A stretch of DNA of 64,000 bases, from the NCBI GenBank assembly GCA_025757985.1, contig CP107210.1, positions 2,108,001 through 2,172,000 of the forward strand, given 5' to 3'. Positions within the stretch are counted from its first letter, which is position 1. Every line of letters begins with the position of its first letter. Of this stretch, positions 16,838 to 25,580 are shown in pieces. Origin of the DNA: Oscillospiraceae bacterium. GTDB taxonomy: Bacteria; Bacillota; Clostridia; Oscillospirales; Ruminococcaceae. The notes below the pieces were generated by a model. The model was not told the origin of the DNA. It made no database searches and was given only the letters and a program-made list of their open reading frames with translations. The translations under genes were made by a program, and so were the position numbers.

Positions 16838-17574
16838 GCAAGCCCGCAAAAAAGAACCATCGCAAACTGTTCACGGTCGGTTCCGATGCCCCGTTCCAGT
16901 TTACCGAGGCCTATAAGTCCCTGCGCACCAATCTGGAGTTCCTTTCTGCCTCCGGCAGCTGCAAGACCATCCTGATCACCTCCTCTGTCCCCGAGGAGGG
17001 CAAGACCAATGTTGCCGTCAACCTCGCCATCACGCTGGCCTCCTCCGGCAAGCGGGTCGTGCTGGTGGACTGCGACATGCGCAAATCCGCCGTCTCCCGC
17101 TATCTGCGCATCCCGCGCAGCCGCACGGGCCTGACGAATGTCATCACCTCCCATGAGGAAAATGCACTGGCCTCCGCACTCATCCGGATGAAGGACACCG
17201 GCATCACGGTCCTGCCGGTCGGCACCATCCCGCCGAACCCCGCAGAGCTGCTGGCCTCCTCCACGACCGAGAAGATCTTTAAGGCGCTGCAGAACGCCTT
17301 CGATTATGTGATCGTTGACACGCCCCCCGTCTCTGTCGTCACCGATGCCGCCGTCCTCTGCCGCGTGGCGGACGGTGTGCTGCTCGTTGTGCGCCCCGGC
17401 GTCACCACGATCCAGGGTGCCCAGCTGAGCAAAAAGAACCTCGAGGCCGTAAACGCCCACATTCTGGGCGTCATCATGAACGGCTACAACGCCAAAAAGA
17501 CCGGCCGCCGCGATGGCTACTCCTACGCCTATTCGTACGGCTACTACGACTCCAAACAGGAAACCGATGAATGA
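16834..17574 (+). CDS. CpsD/CapB-family bacterial tyrosine kinase (BY-kinase)
   Basis: 246 residues. Walker A is SSVPEEGKTNVAVNLA, Walker A' VVLVDCDMR and Walker B VIVDTPP. The tail GYSYAYSYGYYDS is the Tyr cluster that is autophosphorylated in trans. It works with the upstream Wzz-like protein to cycle polysaccharide assembly. It overlaps both neighbours by 4 nt, giving the order modulator-kinase-phosphatase. Confidence 0.92.
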   Translation: MSKPAKKNHRKLFTVGSDAPFQFTEAYKSLRTNLEFLSASGSCKTILITSSVPEEGKTNVAVNLAITLASSGKRVVLVDCDMRKSAVSRYLRIPRSRTGLTNVITSHEENALASALIRMKDTGITVLPVGTIPPNPAELLASSTTEKIFKALQNAFDYVIVDTPPVSVVTDAAVLCRVADGVLLVVRPGVTTIQGAQLSKKNLEAVNAHILGVIMNGYNAKKTGRRDGYSYAYSYGYYDSKQETDE

Positions 17575-18326
17575 AAAACTCTCTTGTAGAGCTGCACTGC
17601 CACATCCTGCCGGGCATTGACGACGGCGCCAGAGATCTGGATATGTCGATGTCGCTTTTGCGCCGGGAGGTATCTGACGGCGTTGTCGGCGTTGTCTTTA
17701 CGCCGCACTTTCATTATGAGCGCATCACAGTAGAAAAGTTTGTCGAACTGCGCAAGGCCGCCTTCCGGCAGGTCGCGGCTGCGGTCCGCACCGAGGGGCT
17801 GCGCGTAGCCGGCAAGCTTGGGGCGGAGGTGTACTATTCCACCGCTCTGCCCAGCCTTGATCTGAGCAAGCTGGCCTTTGCCGACACAAGCTACATTCTG
17901 ATTGAATTTCCCACCACCATCCAGCCGCCGGGCATTGATGAAACGCTGTTTGCCATCCGTGCTCAGGGCTACACGCCGATCCTCGCCCATGTCGAGCGCT
18001 ACCCCTTTGTGACCGAGGATCCCACCCTGTTGTACAACTGGGTCAATGCCGGGTGCCTGGCGCAGATCAACGCAACCGGCCTGATCCGCGAGGGGCATAC
18101 CAGCCGCTGGCTGCACAAGCTGCTGGACTGGAACCTTGTGCATCTGCTCTCCAGCGATTGCCACCACCCCGAAAAACGCCCGCCCAACCTGCGGGAGGGC
18201 TTTGACCATCTGCCCCCGGCCGTTGCCCGCCGCCTGCAGAAAAACGCGATCGAGGTCTACCTCGGCAATGAGTTCCGTGTGCCGGACCCGACAGAACCCA
18301 AATACCGCTTCGGGCATTGGGTATAA
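17571..18326 (+). CDS. PHP-type protein tyrosine phosphatase (CpsB/YwqE-like)
   Basis: 251 residues. LHCHILPGIDDGARD holds the first metal-binding histidines, VFTPHF the next, and HVERYP and SSDCHHPEKRPP the later ones. These Mn-dependent phosphatases dephosphorylate the BY-kinase tail. This completes the regulatory triad. A strong terminator follows the stop. Confidence 0.92.
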   Translation: MKNSLVELHCHILPGIDDGARDLDMSMSLLRREVSDGVVGVVFTPHFHYERITVEKFVELRKAAFRQVAAAVRTEGLRVAGKLGAEVYYSTALPSLDLSKLAFADTSYILIEFPTTIQPPGIDETLFAIRAQGYTPILAHVERYPFVTEDPTLLYNWVNAGCLAQINATGLIREGHTSRWLHKLLDWNLVHLLSSDCHHPEKRPPNLREGFDHLPPAVARRLQKNAIEVYLGNEFRVPDPTEPKYRFGHWV

Positions 18327-18327
18327 A

Positions 18328-18368
18328 CAAAAAAACCGTCGATATATCATCGACGGTTTTTTGTTTAT
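18328..18368 (+). terminator. Bidirectional intrinsic terminator
   Basis: AAAAAACCGTCGAT/ATCGACGGTTTTTT, directly after the phosphatase stop. The run of A on one side and T on the other lets it also serve minus-strand transcription from the GT2 gene at 18435. Confidence 0.85.
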
Positions 18369-18373
18369 ACCCT

Positions 18374-18397
18374 GTAGGGGCCGGGCATGCCCGGCCC
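18374..18397. repeat. R4 palindromic repeat
   Basis: GTAGGGGCCGGGCATGCCCG followed by GCCCT, a near-perfect palindrome. A perfect 28-bp copy lies at 34272-34299, and a diverged relative near 35635. Confidence 0.65.
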
Positions 18398-18434
18398 TCA
18401 ACCTCACCATAAGTGCCCTGCCTCGCGGCGGGCA

Positions 18435-19280
18435 TCACGCCTCTGCTACAGCAACCAGATACTTATAGATCTGCGGCTTGTACTCCTCATACAGGCCCAG
18501 ATGCTCATACAGCTCCTTGTAATAGGCAAACAGCGTGGCACGGGTGGCCACCACATTCACCGGGTTCAGCGCCGTATGCACCGCGCTGCCCGGCGTGTTG
18601 AAGTAGTTGTAGATCGGCGTTGACAGCGCGTAGAACTTCTCCGCATAGCGGATATAGCTCAGGTTAAAGTAGAGATCCTCCGACCAGTCCATATCCTCGG
18701 CGCAGATGACATCATCGTGGGCGCGCACGATGTCGGCGCGGTAGAGCTTGTTCCACATCACGCCGTAGTAGAAGCTGGCCGGCTCCTGCATCAGCCCGGC
18801 GGCAAACTCCTCCTTCGTCATCGGCCCCTCCATCAGGAAACCGAAGGTCTGCACCCGGGTCGGACGCTCGGGCCGCTGGCTGCCCTCGGCGCGGGGCTTG
18901 GGCGGCGAGATGCGGTTGTAATGGGCAATGACCAGATCTGCCCCGCTCTCCTCGGCATGGCGGACGAGCAGCTCGGTGGCGTAGGGCTGGATCGTATCGT
19001 CCGCATCGACAAACTGCAGGTATTTTCCCTTTGCCTCACGCAGACCCATATTGCGAGTGGCTGCCACACCGCTGTTGGCCTTGTCGATCAGCACGATGCG
19101 GGGGTCCACCTTGGCGTACATCCTGCAGACCTCAAGGCTGACATCCTTGCTGCCGTCGTTCAGCAGCAGGATCTCAAGGTTCTGGTAGGTCTGGCGGCGG
19201 ATGCTCTCCACACAGCGCGCGATATGATCCTGTGCGTTATAAATGGGCACAATAATACTTACAAGCGGCTTTTCCGTCAT
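18435..19280 (-). CDS. GT2-family glycosyltransferase
   Basis: 281 residues with a GT-A fold: PLVSIIVPIYNAQDHIARC, LLLNDGSKD near 38-46 and FVDADDT for metal binding. The C-terminal part resembles capsular GT2 enzymes. ATG 19280 is chosen for the AAGGAGG just upstream; the longer frame would add 15 residues from untranslated sequence. It is convergent to the capsule-regulator genes and probably acts on the same surface glycan. Confidence 0.88.
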   Translation of the reverse strand: MTEKPLVSIIVPIYNAQDHIARCVESIRRQTYQNLEILLLNDGSKDVSLEVCRMYAKVDPRIVLIDKANSGVAATRNMGLREAKGKYLQFVDADDTIQPYATELLVRHAEESGADLVIAHYNRISPPKPRAEGSQRPERPTRVQTFGFLMEGPMTKEEFAAGLMQEPASFYYGVMWNKLYRADIVRAHDDVICAEDMDWSEDLYFNLSYIRYAEKFYALSTPIYNYFNTPGSAVHTALNPVNVVATRATLFAYYKELYEHLGLYEEYKPQIYKYLVAVAEA

Positions 19281-19377
19281 GGCGGCGGGCCTCCTTTTCC
19301 CGATAGTATAACCACAATACCACAAAATTCCCCGCTTGGCAATGGAAAAAGTGCGCGAGATGTGGTATGATGCTTAT

Positions 19378-19516
19378 AAAGGCTTCCCCATCGAGGGAAG
19401 CTGTCCGCGAAGCGGACTGACGAGGGCCAACCTTCCGCCGCAGCCTGTTCACGGGCTGCCCCCGCAGACCTGCCCCTCATCCGGCCTTCGGCCACCTTCC
19501 CCCAAGGGGGGAAGGC
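19378..19516. repeat. R1 MITE-like inverted repeat
   Basis: Starts AAAGGCTTCCCCATCGAGGG and ends CCCCCAAGGGGGGAAGGC; an inner hairpin CTGTCCGCGAAGCGGAC is present. It fills the gap before the carboxypeptidase gene. Confidence 0.8.
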
Positions 19517-19541
19517 ATCACTATGAAACGAGGTCACCAAC

Positions 19542-21032
19542 ATGAAGCCTTCCATCATCCGCCTGCGCGCGCTGGAAAAGCAGCTTTTTGCCTACCGTTA
19601 CGCGCTCAACACCGTTGATTTCGATGCCGAAACCGTTGCCCCCGAGGGCAGCGCCGACGGCCGCGCCGAGGCCTGCGAGGTGCTGAGCCGCGCCAGCTTT
19701 GAGCTGCTTGTCAACGCAGACACCGCTGCCCTGCTGCAGCAGGCTGCCGCCGAGGCCGAGACCGAGCAGGAGCAGGCCGAGGTCCGCCAGCTGCAGCGCC
19801 AGTACGATGAAATTGCAAAGATCCCGGCTGAGGAGTACGCCGCCTTCACCAAGCTTTGCAACCAGAGCATCCCGGTCTGGGTCAAGGCCAAGCGCACGAA
19901 CGATTTCAGCCTGTTTGCGCCGTATCTGGAAAAAATCGTGGCCGCCCGCCGGGCGCAGGCGCATTATTTTGCCCCCGACCGCGACCCGTATGAGGTCTGG
20001 CTTGACCGGTACGAGAAGGGCCTGACCATCGCCCAGTGCGATGCGTTTTTTGCCACGCTGCGCGAGACCATCGTGCCGCTGCTCGCCGACATTCAGGCCC
20101 GGGGCAAGGCCGTGCGCACCGATTTTCTCGATCAGGTGTGGCCGCTGGACGGTCAGCGCGCCGTCAGCAAAAAGATCATGGAGCTGTGGGGTCTTGATCC
20201 GGCCCACTGCTATCTGGCCGAGAGTGAGCATCCCTTCACCACCGAATTCTGGCGCGGCGATGTGCGCATCACGACCCACTATATGGAGCGCGACATGTTC
20301 TCCAACCTTTACAGCGTTGCCCATGAGGGCGGCCATGCGCTGTATGAGCTGAACATCGACCCCGCCTACGACTACACGGCCGTGACCGGCGGTGCCACAA
20401 TGGGCCTCCACGAGAGCCAGTCCCGCCTGTTTGAAAACCTTGTCGGCCGCAGCCGTGCCTTTGTCAGCTTCCTCTACCCGACCCTGCGGGAAATCTTCCC
20501 CGATCAGCTGGCCGATGTCACTGCCGAGGAGGTCTGGCGCGCCGTCAACCGCGCCGAGCCCGGCCTGATCCGCACCGAGGCTGACGAGCTGACCTACGCG
20601 CTGCACATTATGGTCCGCTATGAGCTGGAGAAGGCACTGATGCAGGGAACGCTGGCCGTGGCCGACCTGCCCGCCGCATGGAACGCCAAGTACAAGGAGT
20701 ACCTCGGCGTGGATGTGCCCGATGACGCCCACGGCTGCCTGCAGGACATCCACTGGGCGATGGGCGACCTCGGCTATTTCCCGAGCTATGCCCTCGGCAG
20801 CGCCTACGGCGCACAGGCGGTCGATGATCTGCGCAAAACGATGGACCTCGATGCCCAGTGGGCCGCCGGTGATCTGGAGCCGCTGAAGGCTGCCCTCAAG
20901 GCGCGCGTCTGGCAGTGGGGCTGCATGAAGGAGCCGCAGTGGCTTGTGGAAAGCCTTTGCGGCGGCAAGTTCGACCCACACCACTTCACCGAGTATTTAA
21001 AGAAGAAGTATACCGAGCTGTACGAACTGTAA
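19542..21032 (+). CDS. M32-family metallocarboxypeptidase
   Basis: 496 residues, the normal length for M32 (Taq/Pfu carboxypeptidase family). The zinc motif is VAHEGGHALYE (HExxH), followed by LHESQSRLFEN, whose Glu is the third ligand. It removes C-terminal residues from peptides in the cytoplasm and needs a divalent metal. No signal peptide. It stands alone after an R1 repeat. Confidence 0.93.
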   Translation: MKPSIIRLRALEKQLFAYRYALNTVDFDAETVAPEGSADGRAEACEVLSRASFELLVNADTAALLQQAAAEAETEQEQAEVRQLQRQYDEIAKIPAEEYAAFTKLCNQSIPVWVKAKRTNDFSLFAPYLEKIVAARRAQAHYFAPDRDPYEVWLDRYEKGLTIAQCDAFFATLRETIVPLLADIQARGKAVRTDFLDQVWPLDGQRAVSKKIMELWGLDPAHCYLAESEHPFTTEFWRGDVRITTHYMERDMFSNLYSVAHEGGHALYELNIDPAYDYTAVTGGATMGLHESQSRLFENLVGRSRAFVSFLYPTLREIFPDQLADVTAEEVWRAVNRAEPGLIRTEADELTYALHIMVRYELEKALMQGTLAVADLPAAWNAKYKEYLGVDVPDDAHGCLQDIHWAMGDLGYFPSYALGSAYGAQAVDDLRKTMDLDAQWAAGDLEPLKAALKARVWQWGCMKEPQWLVESLCGGKFDPHHFTEYLKKKYTELYEL

Positions 21033-21136
21033 GCAGACAGCTGCGTATCAAAAAATCACATTCTTATTGCATATCCCCCATAAAATAACATTCCCGGCGC
21101 CGCAAAACCGTTCCGGTCTTACGGCGTCGGGGCTTT

Positions 21137-21700
21137 TCAGCACAGGACGCTGTCAGGGCAGTGCAGGCAGGTGTACAGGTAGCCCAGTGCCTCCTCCACC
21201 GTGTCAAACTCGCCGCTGTCACTGTCGGCGGGGTGGGCGGGCAGAGTGGATTTATCAAAGGGAATCCCCTGCTCCTGCCGCCATTCGTCAAGCTGCGCGG
21301 CGATGCTGCGGGCGTAGGCCGGGCGGTCGGCACGGCTGGCCTGCGCATCTATGTAGGCGCAGGCGCTGTATCTGCCCGGCGCGGGCAGATAGGCCAGCTC
21401 GACCAGTGTGCCGCGGTCACGATCAAGGTAAAACAGCAGCTTGCCGCCGTATGCGGCAAGCTCAGCCGCCTCCGCCTCCCGGTTTGTGATCTGGGGTACA
21501 GCGGCCGTCAGCCGCTGCAGTTCGGCCCGCAGGGCATCACCGTCCTGCGGGTAGGCGCTGGTATCCTTTGCCGCGGCGAGTTCCTCCATGCAGTAATCCT
21601 GCCAGCAGGGTGCGCAGTTTCCCTGCTTTGCGCGCTCGACAGCGTACAGGAGATCCGCGCGATAAGCGGCTGCCAGTCTGTTCATCTGCTGATTTTCCAT
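21137..21700 (-). CDS. Hypothetical protein, chromosomal paralogue of the gene at 43170
   Basis: 187 residues, soluble, of unknown function. It aligns end to end with the 186-residue product at 43170-43730 in the mobile element. Shared features are AYRADLLYAVERAKQG versus SYRKDLLDAMQLAEQG, a Cys-x-Glu-Glu (YCMEEL/YCFEEI), YPxDGDxL, and a C-terminal (E/R)FDT helix. ATG 21700 is used because it gives the same N-terminal length as the paralogue. Confidence 0.7.
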   Translation of the reverse strand: MENQQMNRLAAAYRADLLYAVERAKQGNCAPCWQDYCMEELAAAKDTSAYPQDGDALRAELQRLTAAVPQITNREAEAAELAAYGGKLLFYLDRDRGTLVELAYLPAPGRYSACAYIDAQASRADRPAYARSIAAQLDEWRQEQGIPFDKSTLPAHPADSDSGEFDTVEEALGYLYTCLHCPDSVLC

Positions 21701-21779
21701 AGCGTATAACCATCCTTTGCATTCAGGCATCCCCACCTAAGACAGCGCCGCTGCCTTGCGTGGGGATGCTATTCTTATT

Positions 21780-21955
21780 TAGGGCAATACCACATAATTC
21801 TAAGTGCCGATACGGCGAGCGAGGTGCGGCAGCTGCTAAGCCAAAAGCGCAGATAATACTGGATGTCTTATCGAGCATTTTGGCAACGCAGATGCCGTGC
21901 CGCAGCCGCCGGAGCGGTGCTTAAGCCGTTAGGCGGGAATTGTGCGGTATTGCCT
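21780..21955. repeat. R2 MITE-like element, shorter copy
   Basis: Left end TAGGGCAATACCACATAATT, right end AATTGTGCGGTATTGCC. It shares the core GCCAAAAGCGCAGATAATAC with the copy at 8621 but lacks about 65 bp of inner sequence, and its right-hand TA is lost. Confidence 0.8.
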
Positions 21956-22112
21956 TCGTCTGCTTTTCTTCGGCTTGCAGGTATATCGTAACACAGCGCG
22001 CTGTCGAATCCTGCTGGTTTATAAGACCGAACGCCGGTTTATTTTGGGGATGGTTGTTTTCCGCTGTCGAAAAAGGCCGGTCACACGCCCAGCCCTGCAA
22101 AGCGTTTTTCCG

Positions 22113-22592
22113 CTATGCGGAAGGCCGCAGCACCTCGTACAGCGCGTCCAGCCTTTGGGGCACTGCACTCAGGTCGATGGTACCAAAGTCCGTTGTCACG
22201 CCGGCAGCCTCCAACAGGCCGCTCCCGTCAGCCGGGTCCTCGCAGATCTGACGGGCGTTGTACAGGATGCCGTCCCAGTTCAAGGCAAGCAGTTCCTGCT
22301 GCTGCGCGTCCAGCCCGCCCTGCCAGTCGGTCACGGTCTCGGCGCTGATGTCGGCGCGGCTCAGGTATTCTACCAGCACGGCCGCCGCCTGTGCGCTTTT
22401 CAGGCTGCAGCCGGCCGTATCCGCTCCATAGCAGACAAAGCCGTCCAGCACCGCCGCTGCGGTGTCTGCGGCAGACGGTGCCCCGGCAGCTGCGCTTTGG
22501 GCTGATGAAGGCTCGGTCGGCGGGGCCGCCTCCGCGCCGCACCCTGCCAAAAGAACTGCCGCCGCCAAAAGAACTGCAAGCCTACGCATCAT
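22113..22592 (-). CDS. Predicted lipoprotein of unknown function
   Basis: 159 residues. RRLAVLLAAAVLLAGCG is a lipoprotein signal with lipobox LAGC, so mature Cys would be at about residue 18. A low-complexity Ala/Ser/Pro linker follows, then a compact domain (SLKSAQAAAVLVEYLSRADI onward) I do not recognise. It follows the HxlR regulator gene by 36 nt on the same strand, so the two are probably cotranscribed. Confidence 0.75.
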   Translation of the reverse strand: MMRRLAVLLAAAVLLAGCGAEAAPPTEPSSAQSAAAGAPSAADTAAAVLDGFVCYGADTAGCSLKSAQAAAVLVEYLSRADISAETVTDWQGGLDAQQQELLALNWDGILYNARQICEDPADGSGLLEAAGVTTDFGTIDLSAVPQRLDALYEVLRPSA

Positions 22593-22628
22593 GATCCCCC
22601 CTGTGTGGTACTTTTCCTCTGCCGTATA

Positions 22629-23012
22629 CTATTCGCAGCAGCCCCGCCTTGTATCCGGGGCGCAGCAGCTCTTGCAGGTATTTTTGCGGATATAGTCCTG
22701 AATATCATCAAAGATCGGCATCAGCGCCTCGCCGTTCGGGGTCAGCCGGTATTCGACCCGGGGCGGGACCTCGTTGTAGTCGATCCGCTCGACCAGACCG
22801 TCCGCAGCCAGCTCCTTGAGCTGGTTGGACAGCATCTTGTGGGTCACACCGTCCAGCAGCCTGCGCAGCTCACCATAGCGCAGGGTGCCGTGCGCGCCCA
22901 CCATAAATAATATGCGCATCTTCCATTTGCCGCTGATCTGGTCCATGACCTGCTCCATCTTGTCACAGCCCACATCGGCATAGCGGCAGTTGCAGTGTTC
23001 GTTCGGGTGCAT
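22629..23012 (-). CDS. HxlR-family winged-helix regulator, Cys-rich ends
   Basis: 127 residues. ISGKWKMRILFMVGAHGTLRY and LRRLLDGVTHKMLSNQLKEL are the HxlR winged helix; VEYRLTPNGEALMPIF follows. HxlR proteins often sense redox or reactive compounds. This one has Cys clusters at both ends (CNCRYADVGC; CKSCCAPDTRRGCC), which may bind metal or form disulfides. AAGGAGA at 23021-23027 supports ATG 23012; the longer frame upstream is not supported. It is divergent from the M18 peptidase, with promoters only 2 bp apart. Confidence 0.88.
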   Translation of the reverse strand: MHPNEHCNCRYADVGCDKMEQVMDQISGKWKMRILFMVGAHGTLRYGELRRLLDGVTHKMLSNQLKELAADGLVERIDYNEVPPRVEYRLTPNGEALMPIFDDIQDYIRKNTCKSCCAPDTRRGCCE

Positions 23013-23085
23013 TGTCACACTCTCCTTTTGGATAGCGGTTTCTAAAAAGTGCGTACTTGTCAAAATCGACCATTGGAATATACTG

Positions 23086-23114
23086 AGTATAGAGCATTTT
23101 TCCCGCGTTTGCAA
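23086..23114 (-). promoter_or_regulatory. Promoter of the HxlR gene
   Basis: On the minus strand TTGCAA (23109-23114) and TATACT (23086-23091) are spaced 17 bp. Back to back with the plus-strand promoter at 23116, so binding of one factor here could affect both. Confidence 0.7.
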
Positions 23115-23115
23115 C

Positions 23116-23144
23116 TTGTTTCTGCACTGCTTTTGCGTTAGAAT
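23116..23144 (+). promoter_or_regulatory. Promoter of the M18 aminopeptidase gene
   Basis: TTGTTT (23116-23121) and TAGAAT (23139-23144), 17-bp spacing, about 60 nt before the start codon. Confidence 0.6.
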
Positions 23145-23211
23145 AGTAGCATACATCGAACGATCGCCCCGCCCTTTGCGCAGGGAAATGTGTAAGAGGA
23201 GAAAACAACCT

Positions 23212-24510
23212 ATGTACGATGAACTCGTAGAATTTTTGCAGGAATCCGTCACCCCGTTCCACGCCGCCGCCACCGCCGAAAGCTGGCTTGCGGCTGCCGG
23301 CTTCACCCGTCTGGAGGAGGCTGACTACTGGAACCTTGAGCCCGGCAAGGGCTATTACATCACCCGCAACGGCTCGGCTGTCATTGCATGGCGGGTGCCG
23401 CAGCACGCTATCGGCGGCTGGCGCATCGCTGCCAGCCACAGCGACTCCCCCTGCTGGAAGATCAAGGCCGACATGCCCGAGAATGAGGGCTGCCGCCGAC
23501 TGAGCGTGGAGGGCTACGGCGGCATGATCATGGCCAGCTGGCTGGACCGCCCGCTGACCGTAGGCGGCCGTGTGCTGGTCAAAACGCAGGACGGCGTGCA
23601 GAGCCGTCTTGTCTACATCGACCGCGACCTGCTCGTCATTCCGTCACTGGCCATCCACTTCCAGCGGGATGTGAACAAGGGCAAGGTGTTCAATCCCCAG
23701 ATCGACATGCAGCCGCTGTGGGGTCCCGCAGGCAGCCGCACGCTGACTGACCTTGTCTGTGAGGAGCTTGGCATCACGGCGGAGGATATCCTCGACTGGG
23801 ATCTGCAGCTTGTCACCCGGCAGGCCCCCGTGCAGATCGGCCCCGACAACGAATATTTCATGGCTCCGCGCATCGACGATCTGGAGTGCGCCGCCACAAC
23901 GCTGCTCGCGTTTTTGGATGCCTCCGGCGAGGCCGACAGCGCCTGCGCCCCCGTCTGGGCCATGTTTGACAACGAGGAGGTCGGCTCCTCCAGCCGGATG
24001 GGCGCCGAGAGCAGCTTCCTGCGGGATGTGCTGGACCGCATCCTCGATGCTGTGCCCCACAGCGGGCAGGCTGCCGCGCGCGCGATGGCAAACAGCTTTA
24101 TGCTCAGCGCCGACAACGCCCACGCCACCCACCCGAACTTCCCGCAGAAGGCTGACCCCTGCGCCCCCGTGCGGATGGGCGGCGGTGTTGTGCTGAAGTA
24201 CAACGCCAGCCAGAAGTACACGACCAACGCCGTGAGCGGTGCGGTTTTCCGCGCTGTGTGTGAGAAGGCCGGCGTGCCGGTGCAGGTCTTTACCAACCGC
24301 GCCGATGAGCCGGGCGGCTCAACGCTCGGCAACCTGCAGAGCCACACCCTGCCCATCCCGATGGCGGACATCGGCTGTGCGCAGCTGGCCATGCACAGTG
24401 CCGTTGAAACTGCCTCCGTGGCGGATGCCGAGGCGATGATCAAGGCCGTGGCCGCCTTCTACCGCGTCCACCTGCGTGCCCTTGGCGACGGCACCTACAC
24501 GCTGGAATGA
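23212..24510 (+). CDS. M18-family aminopeptidase
   Basis: 432 residues, normal for M18. Metal and catalytic segments are visible: AASHSDSPCW (His and Asp), FDNEEVGSSSRMGA (Glu-Glu) and SADNAHATHPNF. The C-terminus SHTLPIPMADIGCAQLAMHS is typical. It trims N-terminal, often acidic, residues from peptides in the cytoplasm. ATG 23212 follows AAGAGGAG; upstream residues in the same frame lie in the promoter region. Stop overlaps the next gene by 4 nt. Confidence 0.93.
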   Translation: MYDELVEFLQESVTPFHAAATAESWLAAAGFTRLEEADYWNLEPGKGYYITRNGSAVIAWRVPQHAIGGWRIAASHSDSPCWKIKADMPENEGCRRLSVEGYGGMIMASWLDRPLTVGGRVLVKTQDGVQSRLVYIDRDLLVIPSLAIHFQRDVNKGKVFNPQIDMQPLWGPAGSRTLTDLVCEELGITAEDILDWDLQLVTRQAPVQIGPDNEYFMAPRIDDLECAATTLLAFLDASGEADSACAPVWAMFDNEEVGSSSRMGAESSFLRDVLDRILDAVPHSGQAAARAMANSFMLSADNAHATHPNFPQKADPCAPVRMGGGVVLKYNASQKYTTNAVSGAVFRAVCEKAGVPVQVFTNRADEPGGSTLGNLQSHTLPIPMADIGCAQLAMHSAVETASVADAEAMIKAVAAFYRVHLRALGDGTYTLE

Positions 24511-25427
24511 CGACCGGACGCTACGCACCCAGCCCCAGCGGGCGGATGCACCTGGGCAACCTGATGTGCTGCCTGCTCGCCTGGCTGAGCGCCAAAAGCA
24601 AGGGCGGGCAGGTTTTGCTGCGCATAGAGGATCTGGACGCCCAGCGCTGCCCGCGCCGCTACGCGGACGCCATCATAGATGATCTGGCGTGGCTGGGCCT
24701 TGCCGCCGATGGCCCCGAGCCGCCGGTCTACCAGAGCGAGCGCAGTGCCGTCTATGCGCAGTATTTTGAGGAGCTTGCCCGCCGCGGGCTGGTCTACCCC
24801 TGCTTTTGCAGCCGCAGCCAGCTTCACGCCGCCAGTGCGCCCCACCGCAGCGATGGTCAGGTCGTCTACGCCGGGACCTGCCGCAGCCTGACGCCTGCTG
24901 AGATTGCCGAGCGCGCCAAAACCCGCGCCCCCGCCTGGCGGGTGCGGGTACCCGATGAAGTCATCGCCTTTGAGGACGGCCACATGGGCCCCTGCGCCGA
25001 GAATCTGGCCCGGGACTGCGGGGATTTTTACCTGCGCCGGGCGGACGGCGTGTTTGCCTACCAGCTGGCGGTCGTTGTGGACGATGCCCTGATGGGGGTC
25101 AACGAAGTCGTGCGCGGCAGCGATCTTTTGTCCAGCACGGCGCGCCAGCTCTGGCTTTACCGCGAGCTGGGCCTGCGCGCCCCGCAGTTTTACCATCTGC
25201 CGCTGCTGCTGGCCAGTGACGGCCGCCGCCTCTCCAAGCGGGACGGCGACCAGAGCCTTGAACACCTGCGCACCCGCTATTCGCCCGAGGAGATCATCGG
25301 CAGGCTGGCCTTCGCCTGCGGCCTGCAGGACACCCCCGCCCCCACGACCCCGCAAGATCTGGCCCGCACCTTCGACTGGGCCAGAGTGCCGAAAAACGAC
25401 ATTGTTTTGCCGGAAGGGCTGTTTTAA
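24507..25427 (+). CDS. gluQ: Glutamyl-Q tRNA(Asp) synthetase
   Basis: 306 residues. It has the class I signature APSPSGRMHLGNL (HIGH-like), the KMSKS-like RRLSKRDGD and a zinc-type Cys pair in CFCSRSQL with a later Cys in GTCRSL. It lacks the anticodon-binding domain of GluRS, as GluQRS does. The enzyme attaches Glu to queuosine at the wobble position of tRNA-Asp. It is translationally coupled to the aminopeptidase gene. Confidence 0.92.
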   Translation: MTTGRYAPSPSGRMHLGNLMCCLLAWLSAKSKGGQVLLRIEDLDAQRCPRRYADAIIDDLAWLGLAADGPEPPVYQSERSAVYAQYFEELARRGLVYPCFCSRSQLHAASAPHRSDGQVVYAGTCRSLTPAEIAERAKTRAPAWRVRVPDEVIAFEDGHMGPCAENLARDCGDFYLRRADGVFAYQLAVVVDDALMGVNEVVRGSDLLSSTARQLWLYRELGLRAPQFYHLPLLLASDGRRLSKRDGDQSLEHLRTRYSPEEIIGRLAFACGLQDTPAPTTPQDLARTFDWARVPKNDIVLPEGLF

Positions 25428-25430
25428 TTA

Positions 25431-25566
25431 AGATAAAAGATAATAGATAAAAGATAATAAAACAGGTGGATCGCGTCGCTGACGCTCCGCTCAAAATTCT
25501 GTTTTTGCCCTTGGGCAAAAACTCCACCATTTTTATTATCTATTATCTTTTATCTATTCTCTAAAA
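25431..25566. repeat. R3 inverted-repeat element
   Basis: About 136 bp with AT-rich arms (AGATAAAAGATAATAGATAA and its inverted partner near 25540) around GC-rich hairpins, including TTTTTGCCCTTGGGCAAAAA. A second copy, inverted, lies at 29409-29549. Noncoding. Confidence 0.8.
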
Positions 25567-25580
25567 AAGGAGTACCCCAC

